A stretch of 64,000 bases of DNA, taken from positions 48,253,001-48,317,000 of the forward strand of contig NC_091256.1 of assembly GCF_042477335.2 (NCBI RefSeq). The letters run 5' to 3'. The DNA comes from Ovis canadensis (taxonomy: Eukaryota > Chordata > Mammalia > Artiodactyla > Bovidae). Shown piece after piece: positions 1-9,840 of the stretch; positions within the stretch are counted from its first letter, which is position 1; every line of letters begins with the position of its first letter. The notes below the pieces were generated by a model. That model made no database searches, was not told where the DNA came from, and saw only the letters and a program-made list of their open reading frames with translations. The position numbers were made by a program, and so were the translations under genes.

Positions 1-1703
1 TATAAGCCATCCAGTCCATATGATTATTTGTTGGATGCACATTTCTAAACAGAAGGCAGGCAATGCAAACTCTTTATTTATGTTGTCAAAATTAGACAAA
101 ATGGAGAAGTGTATATTTCAGTCTTTCCCGATTCTGACCTTATTTTACTGCAAACATTACATCAGAGTGGCTCATTTATTTGTTGGATTCCCCATCATAT
201 GAAAGTAAGCAATGGGTTGACAATTACAAGTCATAGGATGCCTAAGGGACCACAGGGTACAAGAATTCTATCTTCTGGCACAACTACAATTGAGTGAAAA
301 TAAGCTAATAATATAATATTAGCTCTTTGCTCTGGAAGAACCTGGAATTTAAAAGGTGAAGGACAATTTCTTGTTTTTTTCTTTCACAAAATTTTCAATC
401 AAGATATTTCAAATGAATGATGTAAGCAAAATTCAGTGAGGAAATAAATGCTGACTGTATACCTGCTATGATTACATATTCATTTTTTGAAATGTTTACT
501 GGTAAGCCCTGGTTATGTAACAATTTCAGATATATTTCCATACAATGTGATAGACAGGCAATATACACCTTAGGCCTGCAAAGAAGGTGAATGCAGTTGG
601 TTGTCTGGTTGATTTTACTATAGTTTCAATCATTTTTAAGAGTCTATTAAAGGTTAGATCTTTCTATGATGATTAGGGCCCTTCAAGCCAGGATAAATGT
701 ATTTAGTAAAAGTATATTATGAATTGAAATGATGTCACTATCGTACACGTATGTTTTACCTTTTAAAAATATTTTTATATTTGGTTTTCATATCTCATTA
801 AGTAATATTTGCCCCACTATTACATATTAGAAACGGAGTCCAAAAAAATACATGTGACTGACTAGGGTATTTACACAATCAGTGATAAAGCCTTAGCTAA
901 AAATGAAGAGTTCTTATTAAAATATTTTTTTCTCTTGGATCACTACTAACTCTTGGTCCAATGAAAGGTATTTTTTTTTTTTTTTGAGGGATGATCTTAT
1001 TTTCGACCTAAGTCAAATAAATAGGAGATTACATTTTTCTTTAAGGAGTAATTGATACTACAAACATTTTTAAACTAAAGAAATGCCAGTTTCATGTCAT
1101 GCTCCGAACAAATCTCTTGATAATTAACAAAAATTACAAAAATTACACTACATGGCAGTGAAATGAACGAAATGGATGAGGAAAGCAGAAATAGACTGGA
1201 AATCAGCATCTCAATCCAGCCTTCCATGAATTAAAAGCCACCACTTCTTTCCCCTTCATTATTTCAAAACCCCATGGCAGCGAACCCCATACTGGAGAAC
1301 AGAGGCGCCAGAATACTTCATTTCCAAGCACCCACAATATTTCTAGCAGGGGGAAATAGAGAGTCGGAGGATGGGATGGGGAGAGAGAGGAAGACGCAGT
1401 TTACTCCGCCCTTCTCCCTTCTCCCGTGAACAATGTGAGGTATCGAGGAAACCATCTTCAATGCTGTCAGGGCCCCGCTGAGTCAGGGAAGAAGGCTGGA
1501 GAAAAACCGCACCCTACAAGGGCCCCTTCCTCTTTTCAATTCACCTTTATCCCTCCCTTTCCCTGATTTCTCCCCTGTCTCCCATCTCTATTCTAGGCCT
1601 CCGGCTTTGCCCAGCGACACTTCATGGTCAACCCAAGAACCTCTTAAGAATATCCTCACGGTCCGAGCAAGGAGGGGAGGACCGACCCTTGGGGAGTCGT
1701 CAC
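1..1703 (-). other. KIFAP3: KIFAP3 intron 1, 5' portion
   Basis: This stretch is the start of intron 1 if the exon-1 call is right. It begins with GTGACG at the donor on the minus strand. It is AT-rich with short T and A runs (for example 969-985) and no recognised SINE or LINE. Near the CpG island (1360-1700) it becomes GC- and purine-rich. The short ORFs at 20-297 have no recognisable similarity and are taken as chance. Confidence 0.7.
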
Positions 1704-1735
1704 CTTTTGAGGTATCTGGCGTCCTCCCCCTGCAT
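1704..1735 (-). CDS. KIFAP3: KIFAP3 exon 1, coding part (kinesin-2 accessory subunit KAP3)
   Basis: KIFAP3 encodes the armadillo-repeat subunit that joins the KIF3A/KIF3B motor to cargo and to intraflagellar transport trains in the cytoplasm and cilium. Seen here: on the minus strand an ATG at 1735-1733 opens a frame reading MQGEDARYLK plus two bases (AG) of an arginine codon. This equals the start of vertebrate KIFAP3 as I recall it (MQGEDARYLKR...). The frame stops at an AAAAG|GTGACG splice donor with the intron starting at 1703, so the exon holds 10 codons plus 2 bases. The ATG has G at -3 and follows a GTCGCC-rich 5' UTR. The other roughly 780 residues, with the armadillo repeats, must lie beyond the left edge. 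The short coding part is the main limit. The exact peptide, donor, phase and CpG-island setting make the call strong. Confidence 0.85.
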
Positions 1736-1982
1736 GGCGACGGCGACGGCGGCGTGGGGAGGATGGGGGTGTCTGAGGGAGGCCGGCCGGGCTATGTCCG
1801 GGGACGCTGGCCAAAGTACCCCACACCCAAAGGCGATGACAGTCCTGAGGCCTGCAAGGCGGGGCAGCTACGGCGCTGTGGTTACCTCGGTGAGGCCACC
1901 GGCTCCTCCCACCACTCCTGAGCCCCCAAACACTGGAGCTGCTCAGACCCGCCCACAGCTGCCCGGGTGAGCCCCGCCTCAA

Positions 1983-1994
1983 GGCGCATGCGCC
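1983..1994. promoter_or_regulatory. NRF1-type palindrome GGCGCATGCGCC
   Basis: A perfect 12-bp palindrome matches the NRF1 core (GCGCATGCGC). A second half-site-like ATGCGCAG lies at 2013-2020. NRF1 sites sit close to start sites of CpG-island genes. Here the palindrome lies about 250 bp upstream of the KIFAP3 ATG. Confidence 0.6.
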
Positions 1995-2339
1995 TGCTCC
2001 AGGGGCGCCAGTATGCGCAGGCTCAGTACGCGGGACTGGCCCTTGGGACTAATCTGACGCACCCTGCAGCCGAACGTGAAAGTATTTGCGGCAGATTTCA
2101 GCGTGCTTAGTTAAAGGGTGTCTCCGCGCTCACCGCCCCCTTGAGGATGGGAATTGAAAGAGTCATCCCCCGCAGTCGAATTGGAATTTCTGGTCTTCTG
2201 CTTCAATACAGGCAGAAGAAATCAGCTCCTGAAATTACAACTTCAACTAACTATTCTGAACTTTGGATACTTTTGGATTCATTTTCCCTGAGACAGGCAG
2301 CTCTTGGCAATTCTGGCCATAGGGCAAGGGGCTGTTTTT

Positions 2340-2490
2340 TTTTTTGTTGTTGTTTGTTTGTTTTGGTTTTATCTTTTTTAAATTGAAATAGAGTTGATAT
2401 AATGTGCCAATCTCATCATTCTAAATGAAGTCAGAAAGACAAATACCATATGATATCATTTATATGTGGAATCAAAGAGGGGATATGAAG
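2340..2490 (+). repeat. Small L1 3'-end fragments
   Basis: A T-rich run is followed by a short stretch like the antisense of the L1 3' end (2375-2402). Then comes a sense L1 piece resembling the 3' part of L1 (gaagtcagaaagacaaatac, then catatgatatcatttatatg, 2427-2466). The opposite orientations suggest two small fragments or an inverted insertion. Confidence 0.5.
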
Positions 2491-3042
2491 AAGGCATTTC
2501 TACTCTCCACCTGCAATCCTGTCACTTACTCTAGTTCTATATTTTCAGTCACCTTGGGCTATGTCTACACCACTGTTCTACTGTCTTTTTCACATGCACT
2601 AAGTTAATGCAATGCAGTACATGGAATATATAAGTATGGACACAGTCCAAACCAGTAAGAGATGGTGTTGCCTACCCATTTATACAGGCTACACTATTTC
2701 TATCAGTGTTTTAGTCATTCTTCCAGTCTTCCAGGGAAGGTTATAAAGCTAACTTTGACAGCTTTCTTTGTATCATGACCTCTTATTAAGCTATTTGAAA
2801 ATCTTATCATTTCTTCCTTCAAGATATTTCTGCAATCCAGCTTTTCCATTCTCACTTCTACCTGCTAGCCTAATCACTTCATACTTGGAATACTGCAGTT
2901 CTTCCCTATTTTTTTTTCTTTTTTTTTAATATTCATTCTCATAACTGATACAAATTTTACAAATCATCACTTATAGGTAGATTACCTTAAAACCTCCACA
3001 GTATCTAATATTGCCAGATCACAGTATCTATTAAAATGTGTG

Positions 3043-3222
3043 TTGTTTAGTCACTAAATCCTGTGTGACTTTTTTGTGACCCCATGGACTGTAGCCTGCC
3101 AGGCTCCTCTGTCCATGGGATTTCCCAGGCAACCATACAAGTGTCAGTTGCTATTTCCTTCTCCAGGGGATCTTCCCAACCCAGGGATCAAACCTGCATC
3201 TCCTGCACATTCTTGCAATGTA
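3043..3222 (-). repeat. Bov-tA-type SINE, degraded
   Basis: Reverse complement of the Bov-A unit (catggactgtagcctgccag, ccttctccaggggatcttcc) with a diverged leader and a missing piece in the tRNA-related part. Confidence 0.8.
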
Positions 3223-3224
3223 AG

Positions 3225-3312
3225 CATCTTGAGATCAGAGATTTTGCTTTGCTTACTTCTGAATCCTTAGGACAGCACCTGGCTCATAGTTAGCATCAAA
3301 TAAATATCTGGA
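3225..3312 (+). repeat. L2 3'-end fragment
   Basis: The text (cttgagatcagagattttgc, then cagcacctggctcatagtta) follows the L2 3' consensus ending near an aataaat motif. Confidence 0.5.
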
Positions 3313-3360
3313 GTTGAAAAAATGCATATCTGATCTTGAAACAATAACTACAACAAAAAT

Positions 3361-3495
3361 CTAGAGGAGAGAGGGAGGCTCAAGGGGAAGGGACATATGT
3401 ATATTCATGACTGATTCACATTGTTGTATGGCAGAAACCAATATGACATTGTAAAGCAATTATTATCCAATTAAAAATAAGTTAAAAAAAAAAAA
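3361..3495 (+). repeat. Artiodactyl L1 3' end with poly(A)
   Basis: It contains the ruminant L1 3' UTR signature (gattcacattgttgtatggc, then cattgtaaagcaattattat) and ends in an A11 tail. It is strongly 5'-truncated. Confidence 0.75.
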
Positions 3496-4219
3496 CTAGA
3501 AGAAAATGCCCTGAGGCCAGGCAAGAAGAACTGAAAACTAGATCAATAAGAAGATAAACTGAAACTGGGGCTGAACTAGAGAAACTGTCAGTCTATAGTG
3601 GGAACAGTAGGCATCTTATTCTTGAGCCTAGGCATCTTATTCTTGAAAGTAAGAAATATTAATGGGATTGTGTCCAAAAGACACTAGTCAATTTTGAGGC
3701 AATTTTCCTCAAAAGGAATAATTACATGGTTGATTTAGCACATAATAAAAATCCAGGAGTCCATAATGATACTCTGTGACTCATAGAAAAACAGAAAAAC
3801 AAAACTTCACTTTCATTGAAGGTAATGACTACATCAAATCCTTACTCTGAAAATTGATAATTAAAGGAAATAATAAAGTGTTTAATCCAAGCCTTTTGGA
3901 AACCATAATTTTACCTCCTTTTAATGAGGGAAAGCTTTTTTTTTTTTTAACAGAAAATGTCTGCTAGTATTGGAGCAATATCATGATAGACAGTTACTAT
4001 TTTGTGAACACCAAGAAATAATACACCTCCATTGATTTATCAAAAAATAATTTAAAATGTGGCAAAATTTCACCCCACAGATTACCTGATAATTCTAAAT
4101 GGAAAAAAATATGTTACTTTACAATGGGGAGATCAGCATTTTAAACAAACAGGTAAATGAGGTATCATTAGTAGTCATAGTCCCTGATAGTATATGCAAT
4201 AGGAAGCACACAAGATCAC
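3496..4219. other. AT-rich DNA without recognised genes
   Basis: No gene or clear repeat was recognised. A 21-bp-period duplication (taggcatcttattcttga twice) lies at 3608-3646. Confidence 0.5.
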
Positions 4220-4231
4220 CTATTAAGTATT

Positions 4232-4300
4232 CTTTTTTTTTCCTTAGGCAACTTCACAGTTTTTTTTTTAATTTATTTTAATTGGAGTACTGTAGTGGTT
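4232..4300 (-). repeat. L1 3'-end and A-rich tail fused to the U6 copy
   Basis: Read on the minus strand straight after U6, the sequence is aaccactacagtactccaat, then taaaataaattaaaa and a run of A. This resembles the ruminant L1 3' terminus (aaccactaca... ctccaattaaaataaa) with a short internal loss. After the first A tract come 18 further bases and a second A9 tract before the TSD. It is the usual form of a U6-L1 template-switch chimera. Confidence 0.7.
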
Positions 4301-4408
4301 AAAAATATGGAACACTTCATGAATTTGCGTGCTATCCTTGTGCAGGAGCCATGCTAATCTTCTCTGTATTGTTCCAATTTTCAGTATATGTGCTGCTGAA
4401 GTGAGCAC
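4301..4408 (-). pseudogene. U6 snRNA retropseudogene (U6-L1 chimera)
   Basis: The minus strand reads a full-length U6 snRNA from GTGCTCACTTCAGCAGCACA to GTTCCATATTTTT, with several substitutions relative to the usual U6 sequence. U6 is the catalytic-core RNA of the spliceosome. This copy is a retrotransposed one: it is flanked by direct repeats (ctattaagtatt at 4220-4231 and 4409-4420), its 3' end is joined to L1-like and A-rich sequence, and I see no upstream PSE/TATA promoter of a true U6 gene. The flanking repeats extend 3 bp into the U6 5' end, so the precise junction is ambiguous. Confidence 0.9.
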
Positions 4409-4490
4409 CTATTAAGTATTTTTTAATGAAAATTAACCTGAATTTAACTAAATTGTTCTACCTATAAAGACTAATCTATATCTATAAAAG

Positions 4491-4663
4491 GGCTTAGCCT
4501 TGTGGCTCAGCCTGCAATGAAATGATCCCTGGGTTGGGAAGATACCCTGGAGAAGTGAAAGACTACCCACTCCAGTATTCTGACCTGGAGAATTACATGA
4601 ACTGTAAAGTCCATGGGGTCGCATAGAGTCAGATGCAACGGAGCAACTTTCACCTTCACTTTC
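4491..4663 (+). repeat. Bov-tA SINE, old and internally deleted
   Basis: It has the Bov-tA order ggctt... cctgggttgggaagat... cactccagtattctgacctgg... ccatggggtcgcatagagtc. Part of the tRNA-like head is missing. The short direct repeat ataaaag flanks it. Confidence 0.8.
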
Positions 4664-4670
4664 ATAAAAG

Positions 4671-5195
4671 ACTAATAAATGAAAATCTCAATTAAATAGA
4701 GTTGGGAAGCAGAATGAGGAGCTCTTATGGCCCCTGTTGATATCAGAGCCTGACAGAAGAAGGAGTCTTCCTCTTTCCTAGCAAGGTCACAGTCAATGAA
4801 AAGTCATGGACTCTTTGTTTACTGTAGACCTCCCAACATAATTTTTCTTTCTATAAAAGCATTGCCTAATAGGCACTTGCAAGTGGTTCATCTCAATTTC
4901 AGACCCCAAATTACAATGCTCTGCTGAGCCCAAATAAACACATCTTTGCTAAAGAAATATGTGGCAGTCTATTAGTTTCAGGTAAACAGATATCACATGC
5001 ATAACTAAATAAAGAAGATGATCCCAAAGAGTGGGGAACATAACTGGATATCAAGATATATCAGAATAATAATTACAAGGTATAGAATTGGCATAGAGAG
5101 AGAGCCTGAGTGAAACAGAAAACAAGACCATGCAAGTAAGTAAACTTGAAATATGATGGAAATGAATTTTTCAGATCAGTATGGGAAAAATGTGC
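4671..5195. other. Stretch without a recognised gene
   Basis: Mostly AT-rich. Text around 4760-4960 (cctagcaaggtcacagtcaa, then gagcccaaataaacacatct) looks like the 3' part of an old LTR or similar repeat, but I cannot place it. Confidence 0.4.
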
Positions 5196-6412
5196 TTTTA
5201 AAAAATGTTTTTGAAACAATTATTTATGCATATGTAACAAATTAATTTGGATCTCTGTATGCATGCATGCTCAGTTGCTTCAGTTGTGTCCAACTCTTTG
5301 CAACCCCATGGACTGTAGCCCACCAGGCTCCTTAGTCCATGGGATTTTCCAGGCAAGAATACTGGAGTGAGTCACCATGCCCTCTTTCAGGGGATCTTCC
5401 TGACCCAGGGATCAAACCCACATCTCCTGAATCTCCTGCATTGCTGGTCGATTCTTTGCCATTGAGCCACCAGGGAAGCCCAAACTGGATCCCTACCTCA
5501 TGCCATATTCAAAAGCTAATTCCACATTGAATAAACTCTTAAGTGTAGAAGAGAAAATTTTAAAAACATTCAGAAGAAAATATAAATTATCTTTATGACA
5601 TTCAGTTAAGTATACATTTTAAAACAAGATACAGAAAGCACTAAAAATAAGATATTGATGAATTCACTCCTTTAAAATTGATAACTTCTGATTATCAACA
5701 ACACCACCGTAAGGAAAGTGAAAAAGATAAATTAAAAAATGATGTGATCTATTTGCCTCACATAAAAACTAACAAACAATTAAACTATTTCAAGATCTGC
5801 TATAAATCAAAAAGGAAAACACAACTCAATGGGAAAATGGACAAAGGAGAAAAAGAATTAGGAATAGGAAGGAAAACAAAACATGAAAAGATGCTTTATC
5901 TCAATAATAACCAGGAAAATGCCAATTAAGATCATAAAAAGATACAATGTTACACTGAGGAGGGTGCAAAATTTAAGAAGTCTGACAATATCAAATGCTT
6001 GTAAAAATGTGACATTCTAGAAATGATGTAGTAACCATTTCAGGTATGAGTGTTCACTGCGACTACCACTTAAGAATAAAATGTCTCTGTTATTTTGTAA
6101 AGCTGAATAAAGATATTCTCTAAACTTGTGCATTTCTACCCATAGTTATATAACTCAGAAAATTCTAGCATATGTGCACAATGAGATTTGTTCCAGAACT
6201 ATCAGAACAGTGTAGTGCATAATAGAAAAAGAAAAACTGAAAAAGAACTCCAAAATAGTTTTGCAGGAGAATGGGTAAATGGTTTTGAAATATTCACACA
6301 GTGCAATATTATGCATCAGATTTCTCTGAACCAGAGAATGAACTAGAACTATACAGACAACATGAATGAGTGTTTAGAAACATTATATTGAATGAAAGAG
6401 TAAATTGCAGAT
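5196..6412 (+). repeat. Old L1 (L1M-like) fragment, sense
   Basis: Decayed L1 ORF2 3' region (ggatccctacctcatgccat, the tract at 5675-5935 resembling the AAA-rich end of ORF2, then text like the end of the 3' domain). Frames are broken everywhere. A Bov-tA interrupts it. Confidence 0.55.
5261..5481 (-). repeat. Bov-tA SINE inside the L1 fragment
   Basis: Complete reverse-oriented Bov-tA from gcatgcatgctcagttgctt to gccaccagggaagccca. The tail side carries a small alternating gcat run. Confidence 0.88.
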
Positions 6413-6419
6413 TATGTAC

Positions 6420-7225
6420 AGTGTTTTTTAAACTGTGGTATAATTTGCATACAATAAGATACATTCTTGGTATGCAGTTATATGAGTTTTGACAAGCACA
6501 TGGCTCATACTCAAAATATAGAGCAATTCCATCATCCCTTCAGTTCCTTTGTGTTCCTTTAGAGTCATCCTATTCCCAACACCAAGCTCTGTTAAATACT
6601 GATCTGCTTTCTGTTCCTATAATTTCCCCTTTTCCAGACTCTCACCTAAATGTAAGTGTGTTGATGCAGGCTTTCAAGTCTGGTTTCTTTCTCTTAGCAT
6701 TTGGAGGCCATTCATATGGTTTTATTAATTTATTCTATTTTACTGTTAGGTAATATTCCACTGAATGAATGTATCACAGTTCATTCATTCACCATGTTTG
6801 GGTTGTTTCTAGCATTTGGGAACAATGAATAAAGCCATTATAAATATTTACAAACAGGTTTTTGTGTCAACTAAAGTTTTCTCCTGAAAGCACTCAAGAG
6901 TAAAATTGTTCAGCTATATGGAAAATATATGAATAACTCTATGAAACTGCAAAGCTGTTTTCCAAAGTGGTTGGGCTATTTTGCATTCCCATCAACAATG
7001 TATGACTTCAGATAGCTCCATCCACATCCTCACCAGCACTTCGTATTATCAAGTTTTTAATTTGTTTAATCAAGTCATTGTAACCCAGATGTGTCAGGAT
7101 ATCTCATTTGACTAGAGTTGTATTTCTGTGATAATTAATGGTATAAGCATATTTTCATGTGCTTATTTACCATTTGTATTTTGGTTGAAGTCTTTGTTCA
7201 AATTTTTTTTTTCATTTTTTATTTA
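6420..7225 (-). repeat. Old L1 3' portion, antisense
   Basis: Antisense of the L1 ORF2 end and 3' part. Diagnostic motifs are gcattcccatcaacaatgta, caccagcacttcgtattatc and cattcaccatgtttgggttg. Confidence 0.6.
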
Positions 7226-7797
7226 TGTTTTCACTAGCTTGACCAAACTAATCAGAGAGATAGAAACAGATATTAGATTTGAAAGATACACAGCATTACA
7301 AGAAATAGAAATTGTTAAAGCTCTATGTTTTTTAAAGAAATAAAAACCTAATTACAATGTTTCATACAAAGAACACTCCAGACACAGCTTTACTGATAAA
7401 TTCTACCTAAGAAATAAGGTCAGCTTACACACTCAAGCAGAAATTAGAGAATGGAGGAATACTTAGCGACTCATTTAAAAGGGTGGGCATTATTATGGTA
7501 TCATAGTCAGACGAATATCTTTAGTGACCATACATGTAATAATTTTTAACAAAATACTAGTAAGTCAAATCAGCAATATATTAAAAATATACTACACTGT
7601 GACCATATGGGGCTTAACTTAGAAATTCAAGGTTATTTAACATGAAAATCCAATAATTTACCATACTAAAAATATAAAGGTAAATAACCATATGATCACA
7701 TCAGTAGAGACAGAAAATCAATTTGACAGAATTCATGATTTAAAAAGCTATCAGAAAACTAAGAATAGGAGATGACATCCTCACTCTAATAAAGAAT
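7226..7797 (+). repeat. Old L1 RT-region fragment, sense
   Basis: Sense text from the L1 reverse-transcriptase region (caaaatactagtaagtcaaa, agcaatatattaaaaatata, then agagacagaaaatcaatttg). It is frame-disrupted and lies between two antisense L1 blocks. Confidence 0.5.
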
Positions 7798-8885
7798 GTC
7801 TGCGTGGGTTTATTTCTGGGCTGTCTCTTCTGTCCCACTGGTGTATGTATCAGAATGTAAGATGCCTCTAGGTATACTGTTTTTTTTCAAGATTGCTTTG
7901 GCTATTTGAGGCCCATTTGGTTCCATATAAAATATAGGATTGTCTTTCTACTTTGTAAAATAAAATGCTATTGGAATCTCATTCGCATTGACAGATTTGA
8001 TTGAATCTTTAAGTAACTTTGAATCGTATAGAAAATTTGACAATATTAAATCTTCTAATCCATTAACATGGGTTGTCTTTCCATTGTTTTTTGACTTCTT
8101 TCTTCTCATGTATTAGTGTTTTGTAGTTTTCATTGTATGTGATTTTTACCTCCATGGAGTTTATTTCTAAAATTTTTAATATTATTATTGGGATTGCTTT
8201 TTAAATTTCTTCTTTTGATAGTTAATTGTTAGGATATAGAAATACAACTGATTTTTGTACATCAGTTTTGGATCTTGAAACTTTATTGAATCATTTATTC
8301 TAATAGATTGTTGTGGAATCTTCAGGGTTTTAATACAAAAACATGTCATCTGCAAACAGAAATAATTTTACTTCTTCATTTCCTATTTAGATGACTTTCA
8401 TTTATTTTTCATTCCTAACTGATCTGATTAGTACTTCCAGTTCTGTGTTAAATAGAAGGGGCAAGAATGAACATCCTTGCCTTGTTCCTGATTTTAGAAT
8501 AAAAGCCTTCCATTTTTCACTGTTGAGTTATAATGTTAGCAATGGGCTTTTCATAGATGGCCTTAAATACGATAATTTCCTTCTATTCCTAGTTTCTTGA
8601 CTGTTTCTATCTAGAAAGGATTGAATTTTGTCAAATGCTTTTTCTGCATCTATTTAGATGATCATGTGATTGTCATCTTTCTATCAATATGATGTAAACT
8701 TATTGATTTGTGTATATTGAACCATCCAGGCAGCTTACGAATAAATCTCACTTGATCATGGTTATTTGGTCCTTTTAGTGTACTTTTGAATTCAGTTTGC
8801 TAGTATTTTGTTGAGAATTTTTGTGCCTATATTCATCAGGAGTTGGGCTGCATTGCTTTGGGAAGCCTTCTTTGTAATGCCACAG
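7798..8885 (-). repeat. Old L1 RT region, antisense
   Basis: Antisense L1 ORF2 with recognisable anchors: gggtttatttctgggctgtc, gtcatctgcaaacagaaata (the FADD region), catccttgccttgttcctga and gagaatttttgtgcctatat. It covers some of the same ORF2 region as the preceding sense fragment, so the two need not be one insertion. Confidence 0.65.
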
Positions 8886-9355
8886 TTTTCTTCTGCAAAA
8901 CTGTGCCTTCTAGAAGTTTTTCTTAAGTTCCAAATTTAGGTGTTTCTCTGTTCTTCTACTGCATTTACTGGACTTTATGGACATGATTTGTTTATGAGTG
9001 ATTCAAAAGGTATAAAATCATGAATTTCCAATTACATTTCCAATCACAGTTCTTAACACATAATGATAACTAATAAATGGTAAATCCTGCTTTATTAAAT
9101 ATAATTATAACCTTCAAGAAGTACATGAAATATTCACTATGTATGTAAACAAATAACTTTACCATGGTGAGACATGTCATAATGGCAGCATGAAACAAGT
9201 AAAATGTTGGCACAAGAAGAGTATAATACACTAATGGCAGATAGAAGCTTAGGTTAGAGCTCACAAAGGATGAATAAAAAATTGCTTACCAGAAAAGCAT
9301 AATAGAGATGTCCTAGGAAAAGGCAATACTTTATACACAGTATCTATTCACTATG
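8886..9355. other. No recognised gene or repeat
   Basis: AT-rich sequence. Weak minus-strand ORFs here have no recognisable similarity. Confidence 0.4.
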
Positions 9356-9357
9356 TG

Positions 9358-9840
9358 GGGACTTCCCTGGTAGCTCAGCTGGTAAAGAATCCACCTGCAA
9401 TGCAGGAGACCCTGGTTTGATTCCTGGGTTGGGCAGATCCCTTGGAGGAGAAATAGGCTACCCACTCCAGTATTCTTGGGCTTCCCTGGTAGCTCAGACG
9501 GTAAAGAATATGCCTGCAATGTGGGAGACCTGAGGTCATCCCTGGGTTGGGAAGATCTCCTGGAGGAGGGTATAGCAACACACTCCAGTGTTCTTGCTTG
9601 GAGAATCCCCACTTTTCAAAGGGCTTGCCAGCTGGCACTAGTGGTAAAGAACCTGCCTGCCAATGCAGGAGATGTAAGAGAGGCTGGTTCAGTTCCTTGG
9701 TTGGGAAGATCCTCTGGAGGAAGGCATGGAAATCCTCGCCAGTGTTTTTGCCTGAAGAATCCCATGAACAGAGGGACCTCGCGGGCTACAGTCCATAGGG
9801 TCACAAAGACTCAGACATGACTGAAACGACTTAGCATGCA
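9358..9840 (+). repeat. Tandem cluster of three Bov-tA SINEs
   Basis: Three head-to-tail SINE units begin at about 9358, 9480 and 9620. The first two are cut off in the Bov-A part (after cactccagtattcttgg and gcttggagaatccccac) and the third is nearly complete, ending in gactgaaacgacttagcatg. Confidence 0.85.

Larger units (their letters stand above)
1560..2130. promoter_or_regulatory. KIFAP3: CpG-island promoter of KIFAP3
   Basis: This is the only strongly CpG-dense, GC-rich block in the window. It contains many CG dinucleotides (for example 1735-1760, 1785-1815, 1860-1890, 1975-2035), GC boxes (ccgccc, gggcgg-like) and no TATA box. It covers exon 1 and its 5' UTR on the minus strand. The transcription start is probably around 1950-2000, by inference from the NRF1 site and the CpG density. 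A divergent plus-strand transcript is possible, as is common at CpG islands, but nothing in the sequence proves it. Confidence 0.8.

Noticed and set aside
1607-1982. Overlapping 93-108 codon ORFs on both strands in the CpG island
   Set aside because: They are GC-driven shadows around KIFAP3 exon 1. The minus ORF reads the exon in the wrong frame and passes through the splice donor.
4301-4408. A functional U6 snRNA gene
   Set aside because: Multiple substitutions, flanking direct repeats, a fused L1/A-rich 3' tail and no visible PSE/TATA promoter show a retropseudogene.
9476-9820. ORFs with SINE-type translations (WRIPWTEEPGRLQS-like) here and at many other places
   Set aside because: These are translations of Bov-tA/Bov-A units in various frames, not genes.
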